Shown: positions 1-12,295, counted from the first letter of the stretch. The stretch: 64,000 nucleotides of DNA from Avena insularis (GCA_023614405.1 CM042687.1:68554992-68618991); one strand, 5' to 3'. Translations and numbers: made by a program. The notes: a model not told the origin generated them from the letters alone.

Positions 1-179
1 CATGCATGATTTTGCCTCTAAGAGTATTTTATTAAACCCTATTTTATTTGCTAATTCTTTACCCCTTATATTCAAATAAAAACCATAGTCCATCTTCCAT
101 CTCATTGATGTAAAACTACTTACAAATGTTTCTATAAAAAAGGTTTTAAATAAATAAAAATAAATAAATTCTAGACCTA

Positions 180-960
180 AAACCGGCCAGGATCAATAGG
201 CCCAGCCGACTAGACCAACCGAAACCTAGAAACCCTAAACCACCCAACCCCACAGCCGCCGCCGCTACGGTAGTGCACACAAACTCATACACGTGTGCGC
301 AGCAACCCAACAAACCCACCCCCCATACGTTGCACGCACGCTACCCTGACCACCCACACATGACACGCTCCACTGGCCCTCTCTTCCCACCCCGCGGTCC
401 AAACCTGTCCAACGGGCCATTCTTTAGCGTGCCGGCACGTTGGCGGGCAAGAAAAGCCTGTCATCGGCCCGACCCAACCCGTAACATGTCGAGCCTGTGC
501 TAGCCCATGAAACAACGGGGTCGTGCTTGTGTCGCGGCCTCAGGCACGCGGGCCGGCCTGGCATGTCCTGTCAAGATGGTATCAGGTGTAGTTTGGGAAA
601 TATATAGGCAAAAATGCATCCATGAGGGATCAAACTCGCGACCTCACCCTGCCGCACCGCCCCCTCGACCACCAGACCACGAAAAGCTAGTTTTAATAGG
701 GGCGATGTGGTGCTTTTTGTATATTTGTTGGACGGGCCAGCCAAAAACACTAATAAGACCGCGTGCCTAACATGCCATGGGCCAGCCTGCTAGGCGCCGG
801 GGCCGGGCTCGGGTCACGCAGCTGGGCACGTGTGCTGGTCCAACACGGCATGTGAGCTAGGTGGGCCATAGAGGGCCATGCTGGTCCAGGCCTGTTTAGG
901 GCGTGCCATGCCTGGGCCGTGTCGTGCTGGCCCGTTCGCCAAGTCTGTCATGGTCATACC
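180..960. repeat. GC-rich stretch with scattered ACGGGCC / GGCCCG motifs
   Basis: GGGCC, GGCCCG, CACGG and GTGCC words occur in both orientations, around 360-560 and again 720-950. This is typical of the subterminal regions of non-autonomous hAT elements in grasses. I could not define terminal inverted repeats or an 8-bp target duplication, so a nested hAT-like insertion in the LTR is only a suggestion. GC-rich LTR leader sequence is the alternative. Confidence 0.25.
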
Positions 961-2130
961 GCCAGCATGGCCCCACTCCTCGCAGCGCCGCGTCGCCCGC
1001 ATGCTACCTATGTCCCCCACATCGTGCCGCCACCACCTAGGGCTTCTCCCGCGAGCCAGGCCTTCCTCCTCGGCCACTTCCGCCAGCATACCTCGCCCTT
1101 GTGTATCTCTCCTCCCCATGATCCCCTTTCCCCGCCACGACCGCTCGCGTCGCTCGCATCTGCGCACACCTACCGAGGACAGTAGGCTCCTTCTTCCCGC
1201 CTCCGTCGGCCTCCTCCGTGGCGCGTCCGCCTCTGCTTCGTCTATCGCCCGCCGCCGCGTCTCCTGCAACCACCAAGACACCGGCCGCTTCTTCCTCTAC
1301 CTTGCCGGAGCCCGTCCCCCCTCCCGCTCATCCTCGATCATTTCCTTGTCGCACCCTCGCCTCCGTGCCACCTCCCTCCTCGTCTCCGACTGGTGCCGCA
1401 CCGTCGAGCCCCTCTTCATTGGCCTCACATCTTCCTCTCCCTCGTCTGTAGCCATCATCGCCTCCGTCTGTGGGTCCGACGGCGCTAGCATGTCGCCGTC
1501 CTCACCTCCGTGCTGCCTCTAGCCCGCACCTCGCTCTCGCGTCCCCTGCAGAGTTGTGCCCGGCAGCGCGTCCCTAACACATCCTATCGTCCCCATCCTT
1601 GACTCACGAGAGATTCCCCGTCTAATTGTTGCCCTCGATTTGAACGTCGTACGCTCCCATCCGTGCTTGCGGCTGTACGATCACATCTATGACCCCCTTC
1701 ATGTTGTCCTGGATGCAAATTTCTCCTGTAGACCTCTGTCGTCTACTCAAGATCATCCCGATTATATCTGTTTCCTTGCTAGAGCGGCACCACGATGTAC
1801 TAGTGTTGACAAACATGGGAAGTTGCAGTGGTCACCGTGCCCTCTGATGTTCTCCTTCGTTCTTCAATTCTTTTTGTCCCTATGCTCGATGTTTTGCCAA
1901 GATCCGCACAAGGTCACCTGGACCTAATTCAAGTTTGCCCTCAACAACGGAACCGGAAACCCCAAGATCTTCTCCGCGGACCCGGACTCGAAGGCCCCCG
2001 TCATAAGAAATTCCACAAGGCCTTCGAGGGGAACCAACAAGATCTATCTCACGGATGCCAAGACCCCCAGATCCTGAAGATCCCCAAGACCGAACTTGCA
2101 CCCATCGGAGCAAGATCGCCGAGTCCCCTA
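960..2130. other. GC-rich, exon-like but unassigned part of the LTR
   Basis: Long overlapping frames on both strands come from high GC and CT-rich composition. The translations are Ser/Pro/Arg-rich with no recognisable domain. I read this as the transcribed leader part of the LTR, not a gene. Confidence 0.35.
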
Positions 2131-4255
2131 TGTGTGACCCCCTTTATTTCAAAACCCTATTTTGATGAATATAATATATCTTGTTTCATTTAAATTGTCA
2201 TACTCGCATACATATCATGTGCTTTGGGCGTTTTTGTCGACTCACCTAATAATTAAATATGAAGACCATATGCGGGCTTTTTTAGTCTTATATTGGCCCT
2301 ATTTAAATTTGTGTAGCGACCGATATCGTATTTTCCTTTGTTAATACAACATTAAATTGTGGGGTATCTAAACAACTTAAACCATCTAAGTAATTTTCAA
2401 GACCCCGTTCCGCTTAATATTGCCTAATTGCATCTCATCTTTGCCATGTCATGCATCATACATGCATTATGCCCGATCTTCTGCCGTATTATTAAATAGT
2501 GTATCCGGTGTTTCTTTTAGCGCATTGCTTCTTCACGGATTATGCCAATGAGTTGATGCGAGTGTCGACCCGATCTTCGGATGAACCTTCGGCGGTGTTT
2601 CCCAAGCGAGCATTCTCTCCCTTTCTACCTATTTTAAATTTACAGTCTTTACTTCCTCTTGTTGATCTATTGCTACCTATGTTGTGATGCTTTAGTCTTT
2701 CCGTACCCGTTATATCCCTCGTAGCCAAATTGCCCTGGACACCTCCTATTACCTGTTGTTTGATAGATAGTTGTCCTTGCGAGTCGCAGTTTTTTTCTCA
2801 GGTGCTGCTTTGCGTCATCACTGTTCTACTGATGTTGGGGGTTGACACATGGTTAATGGTGGAGATGATCATGGTTTTAATTACCATATAATAATTAATA
2901 TTGAAAGTAGATAAATAATGCAGAGACACAAAGGGGTAATAGATGAGATATGGCTATTATCCTTCCCCATGTGTCCAACTAGGACTTGGAGTTCTTGACA
3001 CATGTTCCGAGACCGAGCGCGCTGACCATATTTGGGGTGTCTGGGAACCCCTATCAGCTTAGTACCTGATTTCAAAGTACTGTTCTGGGGGCCAACACTA
3101 TTTCAGACTTTCTGTGTTCCTACTATACTTATGCCATGTATGAGATGTTTATTACATGTTGCTCGATGAGCATTTATTACTGTTGCGTAGGTGCAACACT
3201 CTGTCACGGGAATATATTGTCCATGACCTCTGCTCGCGTGACAAGTTCACACAACCTCAGGGTCTGTACGAGGAGGATTAGCTATACCTCATATGGGTAG
3301 CTCTTTCGGGGGCCCCCCATGTACTTGCTTTGGGTCTGGGTAAGCATCGTGTCCTAGGCCCCTCCGACATATCGATGGGTGTATATTAATTTATCTGGAA
3401 ACAAGCGGAAAAGTGCGTGTGGAAACTTTGGTGCATCCCTGCAGGTTAAATCTTTTCGAAAAGCCGTGTCCGCGGTTATGGACGACTTGGAGCATAGTAT
3501 CTCGATCATAGACAACTATAACTAAAGTTTACTGTTATAATTTGACTTGTATATGATATAACTAGTAAGTTGGATAACCACAATGAAAAGAATGAATAAA
3601 ATTGCGAACCGTGTGAGTTTCCTCGGCATGCCTTCCTTGTTTGGTCTCGAGGGGGAAATACTAGGATGGGTATGATTGGTGGTAGTAACAGGATGGTTCT
3701 GAATAGGTCTTTCTTACCTCTCTCTGATAGCTGACAGTTGTATTGAGTCTCCATAGGTTGTTTAGCACATGCTTAGCTGCCGCTTCAGTCCACCATACCT
3801 ATGTAGGCGAGGACTGTCGAATTCTAAGTCTCGCCGTGTACTAGCCTCAGTACTGACCGCTCTCTTTTTCCTTTGCCCTTTGTCTGCACCCCTTTTGTTT
3901 AGCAGGTTAGAGGTCAACGTCGTTAGCAGGGTTACCCTTCCGGCTTGGCCTGGGTAGGGTTATGGATTCCATTGGTTCTTCTTCAGGGCTCTTAGCCCCA
4001 TTTGCATATTGTCCTTAGTCGGATGTTATATCGTTTTCAACGTGATTTTGATCTTTGTACTTTATATCTGTATTATTGACTCTTGGAGTCGTTGTTGTAT
4101 ATCTGTTTTGTGGGTTCCATCTCGGACTATTGTGTAATTATATTACTTTAATTTCCACCTGAACGCAAGTTCCTGGTGGGCATATTTGAATCGTTTCTAT
4201 GCGTGTTTGGCGGGAATCGCTGAAACTTGCATTGGGCCGATTTAAGGGTGTTACA

Positions 4256-4569
4256 GATGGTTGGCAGTTTCTACCTTTCTACAAGGGTGGAGAAGGGCTA
4301 TGATCGTACACAAGCGGCCGGAGCAAAACAGGAAGACGATGAGGGGCGGGCGGTTTCTCACCAAAAGTTATGGGGTGGGCTGTCGGTGGTTCTCATGCGG
4401 TTTTCAGATCGACTCCTCCGTCCCGGTGACAAGGCATGTCAAACATGCAAGTTAACCTAGACACTTATGCAAAAAGGAATAATAATAGAAAATTAGATCT
4501 ATTTCTTAAACGCTCTGACGCGCAACGCTAGCCCCAAGTTTGAGGGGCTATTTTTTTTCCTTTTGGTAG
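4256..4569. other. Unassigned 0.3-kb stretch between LTR and first P module
   Basis: No repeat partner in the window and no convincing ORF. It may be original host sequence flanking the LTR insertion, or a remnant of that element's internal region. Confidence 0.3.
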
Positions 4570-5100
4570 CTAGGGCATAATCGCAAGGCAAATCGCACCA
4601 TGTCGGAAGAAAAAGTTCAAAGTGCCCGACGCCAGAATACACTGTTTGTTTTGCGTGCATATATAGTAAAGGTCCTGAAATTTACTACAGTACTAATATA
4701 CTACTCATTGTACCCTATACCTCATGTCAAGAACCCATCCCAGCTTTGCTCTAACATCGCACAGTCTTCAAATCCTCCTCTTTGCTGCTCTCACGATGCC
4801 TCCTGCGTGCTCTCCATCTCTTATCGCTCCTAGATTTTTTTTCAACATGGGGAAACTCGCAGTCGCAATTTTATTTTTTAGGAAAATAGTGGAAATATTG
4901 TTTACCATGCCAAGAGGCACACATATACTTCTACCAAGTATGGTAAATCCACCACGCCAAGTTGTTGCATAGCTAAGAACTTGAATTTTTCAGAAACTCT
5001 TGGTGGTTTTGATGTACTGAATTCCTAGTTAGCTTAGAAAGATTTTTGGAAAATTTGAATATCAATCTATCGCATTTACTTGTACTCCTCTAGTTAAAAA
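4570..5100 (+). repeat. Promoter-like module P1 of the higher-order repeat
   Basis: This module recurs as P2-P5. It has a TATA-like TATATAG at 4660-4666, the shared core AACCCATC near 4733, a CT-rich leader (about 4765-4830) and then a 41-codon ORF from ATG 4847 to the stop at 4970-4972. The ORF contains the string LFTMPRGTHILLPSM, which recurs in P2 (14274-14393) and, with a frameshift, in P3. A TATA box, a pyrimidine leader and a short ORF look like the 5' end of a transcription unit, but no known gene is recognised. Confidence 0.5.
4847..4972 (+). CDS. Small ORF of module P1 (41 codons), unknown
   Basis: The protein starts MGKLAVAILFF and ends NPPRQVVA. A short hydrophobic segment (residues 3-11) precedes LFTMPRGTH. 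The same frame is kept in P2, where the ATG is lost (AGG), and in P4, where only LFTMPR.TH.LP remains. S modules carry a related LFTMARCTH or VHHAKMHP. Conservation of phase across copies is the only support. It could be the decayed first exon of a tandemly duplicated gene, or chance openness in a recent repeat. Confidence 0.25.
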   Translation: MGKLAVAILFFRKIVEILFTMPRGTHILLPSMVNPPRQVVA

Positions 5101-6440
5101 TTTACACTAATGGTGGGAGTACATTTTACATCAAGGACATAAACAAGGGAAAATCACATCGAGGTCCTTACATTTAGCACAAAGGACCCTCCAAATAAGC
5201 AAGGAAAATAGTCGGGTTCGGCTCCTTCTAGAGAGAGGAGCTGATCGATCCATACTCTTCATACTACTTCCTATTCAATTGTTTCCAAAATATGGCCAAA
5301 TTTGGTGGAATGCAAATTCATGGATATGGGATCATCAACATAAACTATGATGTAGATATGGACATGACCTTGGTTGTTCGGCTGGAAATCCAAGAATGTT
5401 CATACTCATCGACAAATATGCTTAAATTTGTTTAAATTTTACCACTTACTAGATGGTATGAGTACATTTTACATCAAGTTCCTAAAAAAGGGAAAATTAC
5501 ATCAATGTCCATACATTTCACATAAAGCATCCTACAATTAATCAAGGAAAATAGTTGGACCGACTCCTTTTAGAGATAGCAGTTAATCGAGCCATACTCT
5601 TCATACTACTTCCTCTTCGATTGTTTTGAAAATATGGCCAAATTTGGCGGCACGCATATTCTTGGATATGAGATCATTAACATAAAGTATGATGTATATA
5701 TGGCCATGTACTTGGTCGTTCTGCTTGAAACCCAAGACTGTTCATACTGATTGACAACTAAGATTAATTTCGTTTAAATTTAACCACTTACTTTTAGGTT
5801 CAAATGTTACACGAATGGTGGTAGTACATTTTACATCAAAAACCTAAAATGGAAAATTACATTCAGGTCCATACTTTTAGCACGAAGCACCCTAAACTTA
5901 AGCAAGGAAAAAGTTGGGTTCGGCTCCTTCTCGAGAGACCAGCTGATCGAGCCATACTCTTCATACTACCTCCTCTTTGATAATTTTCAAAATATGGCCA
6001 AATTTGGCAGCATGCAAATTCTTGGATATGGGATCATCAACATAAAGTATGATGTAGATAATTCCATGACCTTAGTCACTCGGCTTAAAATTCAAGAATG
6101 TTCATACTCATTGTGACAACTAAGCTTAAATTCGTTTAAATTGACCACTTACTTTTAGGTTCGAATTTTACACGACGATGGGAGTACGTTTTACATCGAG
6201 TACCGAAAAAGAAAAATCATATTAAGGTCCGTAAATTTAGCACAAAGCACCCTAAAATTAAGTAGGGAAAACAGTTAGGTTTGGCTCCTTCTCGAGAGAG
6301 CACGCAACTGATCGAGCCATACTCTTCATACTACTTCCTCTTTGATTGTTTCCAACATATGAAAAATTTTGGCGGCATGAAAATTCTTGGATATGAGATC
6401 ATCAACATAAAGTATATGATGTAGATATGACTTTCTTTAA
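5101..6440 (+). repeat. Tandem R array 1: four units of about 342-365 bp
   Basis: The anchor CATACTCTTCATACTAC occurs at 5251, 5593, 5953 and 6318, giving periods of 342, 360 and 365 bp. Each unit runs: GGGAGTACATTTTACATC, AAGGACCTAAAAAGGG, CACCCTAAAATTAAGCA, TCGGCTCCTTCT, anchor, CAAAATATGGCCAAATTTGG, GGATATGGGATCATCAACAT, CCAAGAATGTTCATACTC. The frame entered at the anchor reads PYSSYYFLF..CFQNMAKFGG and is open for about 65 codons in unit 1, ending at a shared TAA after LKFV. No known family is recognised. Confidence 0.8.
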
Positions 6441-7588
6441 TTTAAAGGAAAACATTAATTATTTTCATTTCTAAAATCCAAAATGGTTTTTTGGTTCATG
6501 AAAATTGCAAGATCCCATTATTTAGCAACATTTTTGTTCACCATGCCAAGATGCACCCACATACAAATTATGGGATCAAACATTACCACAGAGTATGGCC
6601 ATTTACCCTTGTCATTCGTCATGAAGCCTCAGAAAGTTCATACATGGCAGGACATATTTTAAAGGAGTTTGTTTTTTTAAAAGTTGTGAATTCTCATGAT
6701 TATAATCTTTCACGGCAAGAAGTACAAGTTAGATGACGTCGTGCGATGTTTTTTTCATTTGTTTTTTATTGATTTCGAATCAAGGTCAAAAATTTCTAGA
6801 TGTAAATTGAATTTTTTCTACATTCAATTTTTTCAAAGCCTGATTTTGTCACTTATAAAATTGAATTGTTTTCCTATTCCTATAAATTGAAAAACATTCT
6901 TGTCACTTAGAACATTGGTAATCTTAATAAATCGAGTAATTTAAGTGGATGGTGCTTCACTAATAATAAGAAGCTTGAAAACTCAAGGAACTTGGGAATC
7001 GCGAGTAAGAGCATGGTCGCCCACTCTATCTGAAACTAGAGTGTAGCATTTCGAGTCATAGACTTCATACATTCTTTATAGACAAAATACTCATGTCGCA
7101 TGGAAAATTATCATAATTTTTTTCCTGATATTTTGGAACTCCTGCTAGCAAAACGGATTAGTACAACAAGATACACCCAATATAGCAGATGTCGGAACTC
7201 TATCCTAAATAAACATATAATGTTGATAAGAGCATGGCCTTCGTCATTTAGTTTGAGTTGAAACCAGAGAATAATTAATAAGAAAACGTCACACAAAAAA
7301 TATTTTCATTTTTATTCTTTATTTGAATGTTAACAAACACATGTTAACTTTGTCGGGATGCGGATGCACATCAAGAACTTAAATTTTTCAGAACTTTTGG
7401 TGGCTTTCGATGTACTAAATTCCTGGTTAGATTCTAAAGTTGGAAAATTGTAATAGCAATCTATTAAGCTTACTTGTAGTAAAAAATTGACATGGTCGGT
7501 GGGAGTACAGTTTACATCGAAGACCTCAAATAATATAAAATTACATAGAGGTCCAAACATTCAGAAGAAAGAAAAGTAGTTTGGTCCG
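6441..7588 (+). repeat. Spacer module S1 of the higher-order repeat
   Basis: About 1.15 kb, nearly collinear with S2 (24851-26016): both contain AAAGGAAAACATTAATTATT, GTAGCATTTCGAGTCATAGA and AAACGGATTAGTACAACAAG. It opens with a decayed R-like frame (VHHAKMHPHTNYGIKHYH near 6536) aligning with the YGIINIKYDV part of the R units. S1 ends at the target site of the LTR element at 7589. Confidence 0.75.
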
Positions 7589-9138
7589 TGTCATGGTGGT
7601 ATCACGACATATGCCTGGGTAGGGGGGCCAATGGACATGGAGAAATCCGAGGAGGGATGATGCAGTGAAGACCGCACTTGAAAGAACATAGAGGAACATG
7701 ATGTACCCAGGTTCGAGGATCTCCTAGTGAGATAAAACCTCTACTCCTACATCTAGATCTCATATAATCTTGCCATATATGGTGGCAACAATGGTGCTCC
7801 TTGAGTTGTGTCTCCTATGCCTCTAGTAACTTTCACTGTGAGAGTAGAGGAGGAAGAAGGTGAGCTCCTAACAAGCACAAAAGTGAGGAGCCCTTCATCG
7901 TCTCTCCTGGAACGATCCCCTTGGTGCTCCTTATAAAGGGGAGCCTAGGGGACAAGACTTGTTCCTTATGATTGGTTTTAGTCAGACTAGTTTGTCTTGT
8001 AGTTCTTGTCATCGGCATCTCTTTAGTATATCCCTAGCATCTTCTTGAGATGCTCAGCATATGCCTTAGCATCTCTGGAGATGCCTGGCATATTCCCTAG
8101 CATCTTCCTAGGATGCCAAGCATATCCCATATGGCATGTGCCAGTATGAGCCAGGGGCGTCCAAAGACTGGCACGTGACTAAAGGAGTTGACCTGACTTG
8201 AAGGGATGTCGATGTAGACGTTAAGGGAGCATATGATGATGATAAAGAGGGCATCCGGGGTGGTTTATGTTGGCCCGATGGAGTATAACTCGACCTGGGA
8301 GGACATAATTCGGCCTAAGGAAGAAATGGGTCCTGCTGGGCATCGAACAAAGCCCCCGCCAAATTATCCTTAGCCCATTTGGCTCCTTTAGTTCATTCAC
8401 CCAAAGGAAGTACCAGAAGCCCAGCCGAATCATGCCACATCGGCCCAGGCGGGGCAGTGTCCAGGTGAGATCAGCTACGTGGTTTCCTGCGGTAGGCCGG
8501 GTAAAGCCTCTGCCAGTCCACCCGGGATGCGTAGGTGGCACGGCCTAGATATGGAGCCCCGCAGTGGGCCGAATTTCTCTTAGCCAGCCTACCCTGGTGA
8601 CGCTGGAGAGGCGAGGTGGCGCCTGCGGTTCGAGAGCGGTGGCGTCAGGAGACCCGCGATGGGCCGACCCTGGCTCATGTCGGCCCACTCGGGGGAAGGC
8701 ACATCGACGTAGGAGGTTTGCTATCGTCGAGGAAGGGGCCCGTGTTGGGCCGAGTCACCTAACGTCGTCCCACCCAGGGGACTTTGCTGAAGTGGTGCTA
8801 GCGATAGCGGCATCGGGTTGACTTGGGATCAACATGAACAGTAGCGAGGGAGCGGTGCCGAGGCGGGAGGAGTGGCTTCTGATTCGGCGGTAAGTGGGCC
8901 AAGGTTTGGTGATTCGGCCCAGGTTGCACTTTATCACTTCGTCTAGAGGAAAGCGAATCCGTCCTGGGAAGTTATTTGCTAGGCCGAGATATCTATGATG
9001 CGGCCCAGTTTGGTTTTTTTCCTTTTATCTTTTTCTATTTGGCTTATCTACTTATATCAAATATCCATTTCTTATACATGTCTCTTATTGACCTACTTAT
9101 AACGCAACTCTGGGGTACCTGGGGTCATATCCCCGATA
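7589..9138 (-). repeat. 3' LTR of the LARD-like element
   Basis: About 1550 bp, matching 12316-13874 along its length, e.g. GATGTACCCAGGTTCGAG, CCTCTACTCCTACATCTAGA and TATCTTTTTCTATTTGGC in both. A palindrome-like CCTTATAAAGG near 7930 gives a TATA-like box on either strand. On the minus strand the LTR starts TATCGGGGATATGACCCC and ends ATGACA. Confidence 0.8.
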
Positions 9139-9243
9139 TTAGTCACCAAGGCTATGTGGGACTCATGGAGTCGTGCATAGGCTCCATATTAAAATATTCC
9201 CAGAGTTGATTACTGACATATAATATCTTTGTCATATATTTCT

Positions 9244-10080
9244 TAGTCACATAACCCTTTTGGGTAAGTTTGTGACATCTAGCCTTCATGGGCTTCGGTC
9301 ATATAACCCTTTTAGGGTAAGTCTTGATGTCTGTCCTTCATTGGCTCTGGTCTTTTAACCCTTTTGGTAAGTTATGACTTCTGGCCTTCTTGGGCACTAG
9401 TCTTATAACTCCTTTGGGTAAGTTGTGACTTCTCGCCTTCTTGGGCACTGGTCATATAACCCCTTTGGGTAAGTTGTGACTTTTGGACTTCTTAGGCACT
9501 GGTCATATAACCCCTTTGGGTAAGGTGTGACTTATGGCCTTCTTGGACACTGGTCATATAGCCCTTTTGAGTAAGTTGTGACATCTGGCCTTCTTGGGCA
9601 CTGGTCTTATAACCCTTTTGTGTAACTTTTGGCCTTCCTGGTCACTGGTCTTATAACCTCTTTTTGGTAAGTTGTGACTTCTGGCCTTCTTACGCTCTAG
9701 TTATATAACCCCTTTGGGTATGATGTGACTTCTGGCCTTCGTGGGCACTAGTCATATAACCCCTTTGGATAAGTTGTGACTTCTGGCCTTCTTGAGAACT
9801 GGTCTTATAACCCTTTTGTGTAAGTTATGACTTCTTGCCTTCCTAGGCACTGGTCTTATAACCCTTTTTGGTAAGTTGTAACTTCTGGCCTTCTTGGGCT
9901 CTAGTCATATAACCCCTTTGGGTAAGATGTGACTTCTGGCCTTCTTGGGCACTGGTTATATAACCCCTTTGGGTAAGTCGTGACTTTTGGCCTTCTTGGG
10001 CACTGGTCTTATAAACCTTTTGGGTAAGTTATGAGTTCTGGCCTTCCTAGGCACTGGTCTTATAAGCCTTTTTGGTAAGT
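9244..10080. repeat. Minisatellite A, about 51-bp unit, about 16 copies
   Basis: The unit contains ATATAACCCCTTTGGGTAAG, TTGTGACTTCTGGCC and TTCTTGGGCACTGGTC. Starts are spaced about 51 bp (9250, 9301, 9352, 9403, 9453 and on). No coding frame persists. Confidence 0.85.
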
Positions 10081-10530
10081 CTCAATCCGAGTTATATGAC
10101 TCAAATCTGACATATGTCCCAAATCCGAGTTATCTGGCTCAAAATCCGAGTTATATGACTCAAATCTGACATATGACCCAAATCTGAGTTATCTGACTCA
10201 AAATCCGAGTTATATGACTTAAATCTGACATATGACCCAAATTCGAGTTATCTGACTCAAAATCCGAGTTATATGACTCAAATCTGGCATATGTCCCAAA
10301 TCCGAGTTATCTGACTCAAAATCAGAGTTATATGATCCAAATCTGACATATGTCCCAAATCCGACTTATCTGACTCAAAATCTGAGTTATATGACTCAAA
10401 TATGACATATGTCCCAAATCCAAGTTATCCGACTCAAAATCCGAGTTATATGACTCAAATCTGACATATGTCCCAAATCTGAGTTATCTGACTCAAAATC
10501 CAAGTTATATGACTCAAATCCTAGTTATCT
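10081..10530. repeat. Minisatellite B, about 59-60-bp unit, about 7 copies
   Basis: The unit is CCGAGTTATATGACTCAAAT, CTGACATATGTCCCAAAT, CCGAGTTATCTGACTCAAAA. It is an imperfect dimer of a roughly 30-bp half-unit built around CCGAGTTAT and GACTCAAA. Confidence 0.85.
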
Positions 10531-10790
10531 TTGCTGAGTTATAATATAACCTTAAGATATGCTGGCAAACTGCCATAAATATGGATCAGAGATATAGTTT
10601 TGAGATATGATATGACTTCATGATGAGCTGGGAAATTTCCATAAAGGTGGATCCAAGATATAGAATCAAGATATAAGTTTGAGATATGATATGCTGGCAA
10701 ACTGCCATGAGTTGGGATCCGAGATATAGATCCGATATTGAGTATGATGGGTCTAAGATATGCTGGCAAATTGCCATCCGAGATAAGAAA
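10531..10790. repeat. Irregular repeat C (GATATGCTGGCAAACTGCCAT)
   Basis: Three or four degenerate copies of a GATATG-CTGGCAAA-TGCCAT unit with GGGATCCGAGATATAG-like links sit between arrays B and D and share words with both. Confidence 0.55.
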
Positions 10791-11600
10791 TAATCTGGCA
10801 ATATGAGTTAAATACCAATATAAGTTACAAGATAACTTGGCAAGCTGAGTTAAATACCAATCCAAGTTAAGCATAATCTGGCAAGCTGAGTTAAAATACA
10901 AATCCGAGTTATAGACAACCTGGCAAGCTGAATCAAATACCAATCAGAGTTAAGGATAACCTAGCAAGTTGAGTAAAGATACAAATCCAAGTTATAGATA
11001 ACCTGGCAAGCTGAATTAAATACCAATCCGAGTTAACGATAAATTGTCAAGTTGAGTTAAAATACAAATCCGAGATAAAGATAACCCGGCAAGCTGAATT
11101 AAATACCAATCTGAGTTAAGGATAACTTGGCAAGCCGAGTTAAAATACAAATCCGAGTTATAGATAACCTGCCAAGCTGAATTAAATAACAATCCGAGTT
11201 AAGGATAACCTGGCAAGCTGAGTTAAAATACCAATTTGAGTTAAGGATAACCTGGGAAGCTGAGTTAAAATACAAATCCGAGTTAAAGATAACCTTTCAA
11301 GCTAAATTAAATACCAATCCGAGTTAAGGATAACCTGGCAAGCTGAGTTTAAATAAAATCTGAGTTAAAGATAACCTGGCAAGATGAATTAAATACCAAT
11401 CTGGGTTAAGGATAACCTAGCAAGCTGAGTTAAAATACAAATTCGAGTTATAGATAATCTCGCAAGATGCATTAAATAACAATCTGAGTTAAGGATAACT
11501 TGGCAAGATGAACTAAATACCAATCTGAGTTAAGGATAACCTGGCAAGCTGAGTTAAATAGTAGTCTGTGTTAAGGATAACCTAGCAAGCTATAACAGAG
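10791..11600. repeat. Minisatellite D, about 42-bp unit, about 19 copies
   Basis: The unit is GATAACCTGGCAAGCTGAGT, TAAAATACCAATCCGAGTTA, AG. Copies run almost without interruption, with small indels. The CCGAGTTA word is shared with array B. Confidence 0.85.
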
Positions 11601-11929
11601 GAGGTACTATAGTAACACAGTTATAAGACATATAGTAGCTGACATATGAAACAACATAGCAGAGGACATATCTTATGTTTATTCTAAGAAGAAGTTCTAT
11701 GCTTAAGGGTGCTGAGTCAAGATATGACCCAAGTCCCTGAGATATGTTTTCCATCTAACGGTGGTTCCATCGGTATGTTGGCAAGTCCCCGGGTTGAGTT
11801 GTCTCCTTCCCGGGGTGAAAGACTAAGTGTCAGAGGGTGATAGCCCCTAAGTGACATTCAGGATTATCTCATGTGTGTGTTGGTGATTGAGTTATTTGAT
11901 ACTCATTGTACGCTTGGAGAAGAAGCCAA
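11601..11929. other. Non-repetitive internal segment of the LARD-like element
   Basis: About 330 bp between arrays D and E, with no ORF or recognised motif; ordinary internal sequence. Confidence 0.4.
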
Positions 11930-12165
11930 GTCATGCTTGCTGAGTCATTCTGGACGAATCAGGCTTGCTGAGTCAGGCATGGTGAGTCATGCTTGCCGAG
12001 TCAGGCTTGCTGAGTCATACTTGACGAATCAGGCTTGTTGAGTCAGGCTTGCTGAGTCATTCTTGTCGAGTCAGGTTTGCTAAGTCATGCTTGTTGAGTC
12101 AGGATGGCCGAGTCAGGCTTGCGGAATCAGGCTTGCCGAGTCAGGTTTGCTGAGTCAGGATTGGA
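11930..12165. repeat. Minisatellite E, about 14-bp unit (TGAGTCAGGCTTGC)
   Basis: About 15 degenerate copies of TGAGTCAGGCTTGC. Each copy carries GAGTCA, often the full TGAGTCA that plant bZIP factors bind (GCN4-type box). The array lies about 130 bp inside the PBS of the minus-oriented element, i.e. in its 5' leader. Confidence 0.75.
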
Positions 12166-12295
12166 GGCTCCTGTGCTAACTTCTCTGTTCTATGTATGCT
12201 GGGGAAGATGATGAAGAAGCTATTGCTTGATGATGCATAAGAGGTTGATGAAGACGTTCCTGTCTGTATGGAAACCCAACCATCGCCTCTGATCT

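Larger units (their letters stand above)
1..4255 (+). mobile_element. Long gypsy-type LTR, left end outside window
   Basis: The block ends at 4255 with GGGTGTTACA, a usual gypsy LTR terminus. It has the composition of a long grass LTR: an AT-rich start, a GC-rich middle (180-2130) and long non-coding tracts after 2150. The stretch near 3430-3500 (AAAAGCCGTGTCCGCGGTTA and what follows) resembles sequence I remember from Triticeae gypsy LTRs; that is a recollection. No tRNA primer site follows 4255 (GATGGTTGGCAG does not match the TGGTATCAGAGC used by the other elements), and no gag or pol reading frame lies nearby. It is probably a solo or truncated LTR. Plus orientation is inferred from the terminus only. 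Confidence 0.5.

Noticed and set aside
878..1522. 214-codon plus-strand frame in GC-rich sequence
   Set aside because: Ser/Pro/Arg-rich in every overlapping frame on both strands, no domain; composition explains it.
4570..4975. Seed-storage-protein promoter (prolamin-type) at P1
   Set aside because: A TATA-like box exists but I see no convincing prolamin box plus GCN4 pair and no storage-protein coding sequence downstream.
8564..8821. Plus-strand 85-codon frame within the 3' LTR of the LARD-like element
   Set aside because: The other LTR copy does not keep the frame.
10539..10943. 134-codon minus-strand frame in the LARD-like element
   Set aside because: It is the translation of tandem repeats C and D, with a repeated peptide that follows the unit; not a gene.
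9244..12165. CRISPR-like spaced repeats
   Set aside because: Units are contiguous minisatellites without unique spacers, in a plant retroelement.
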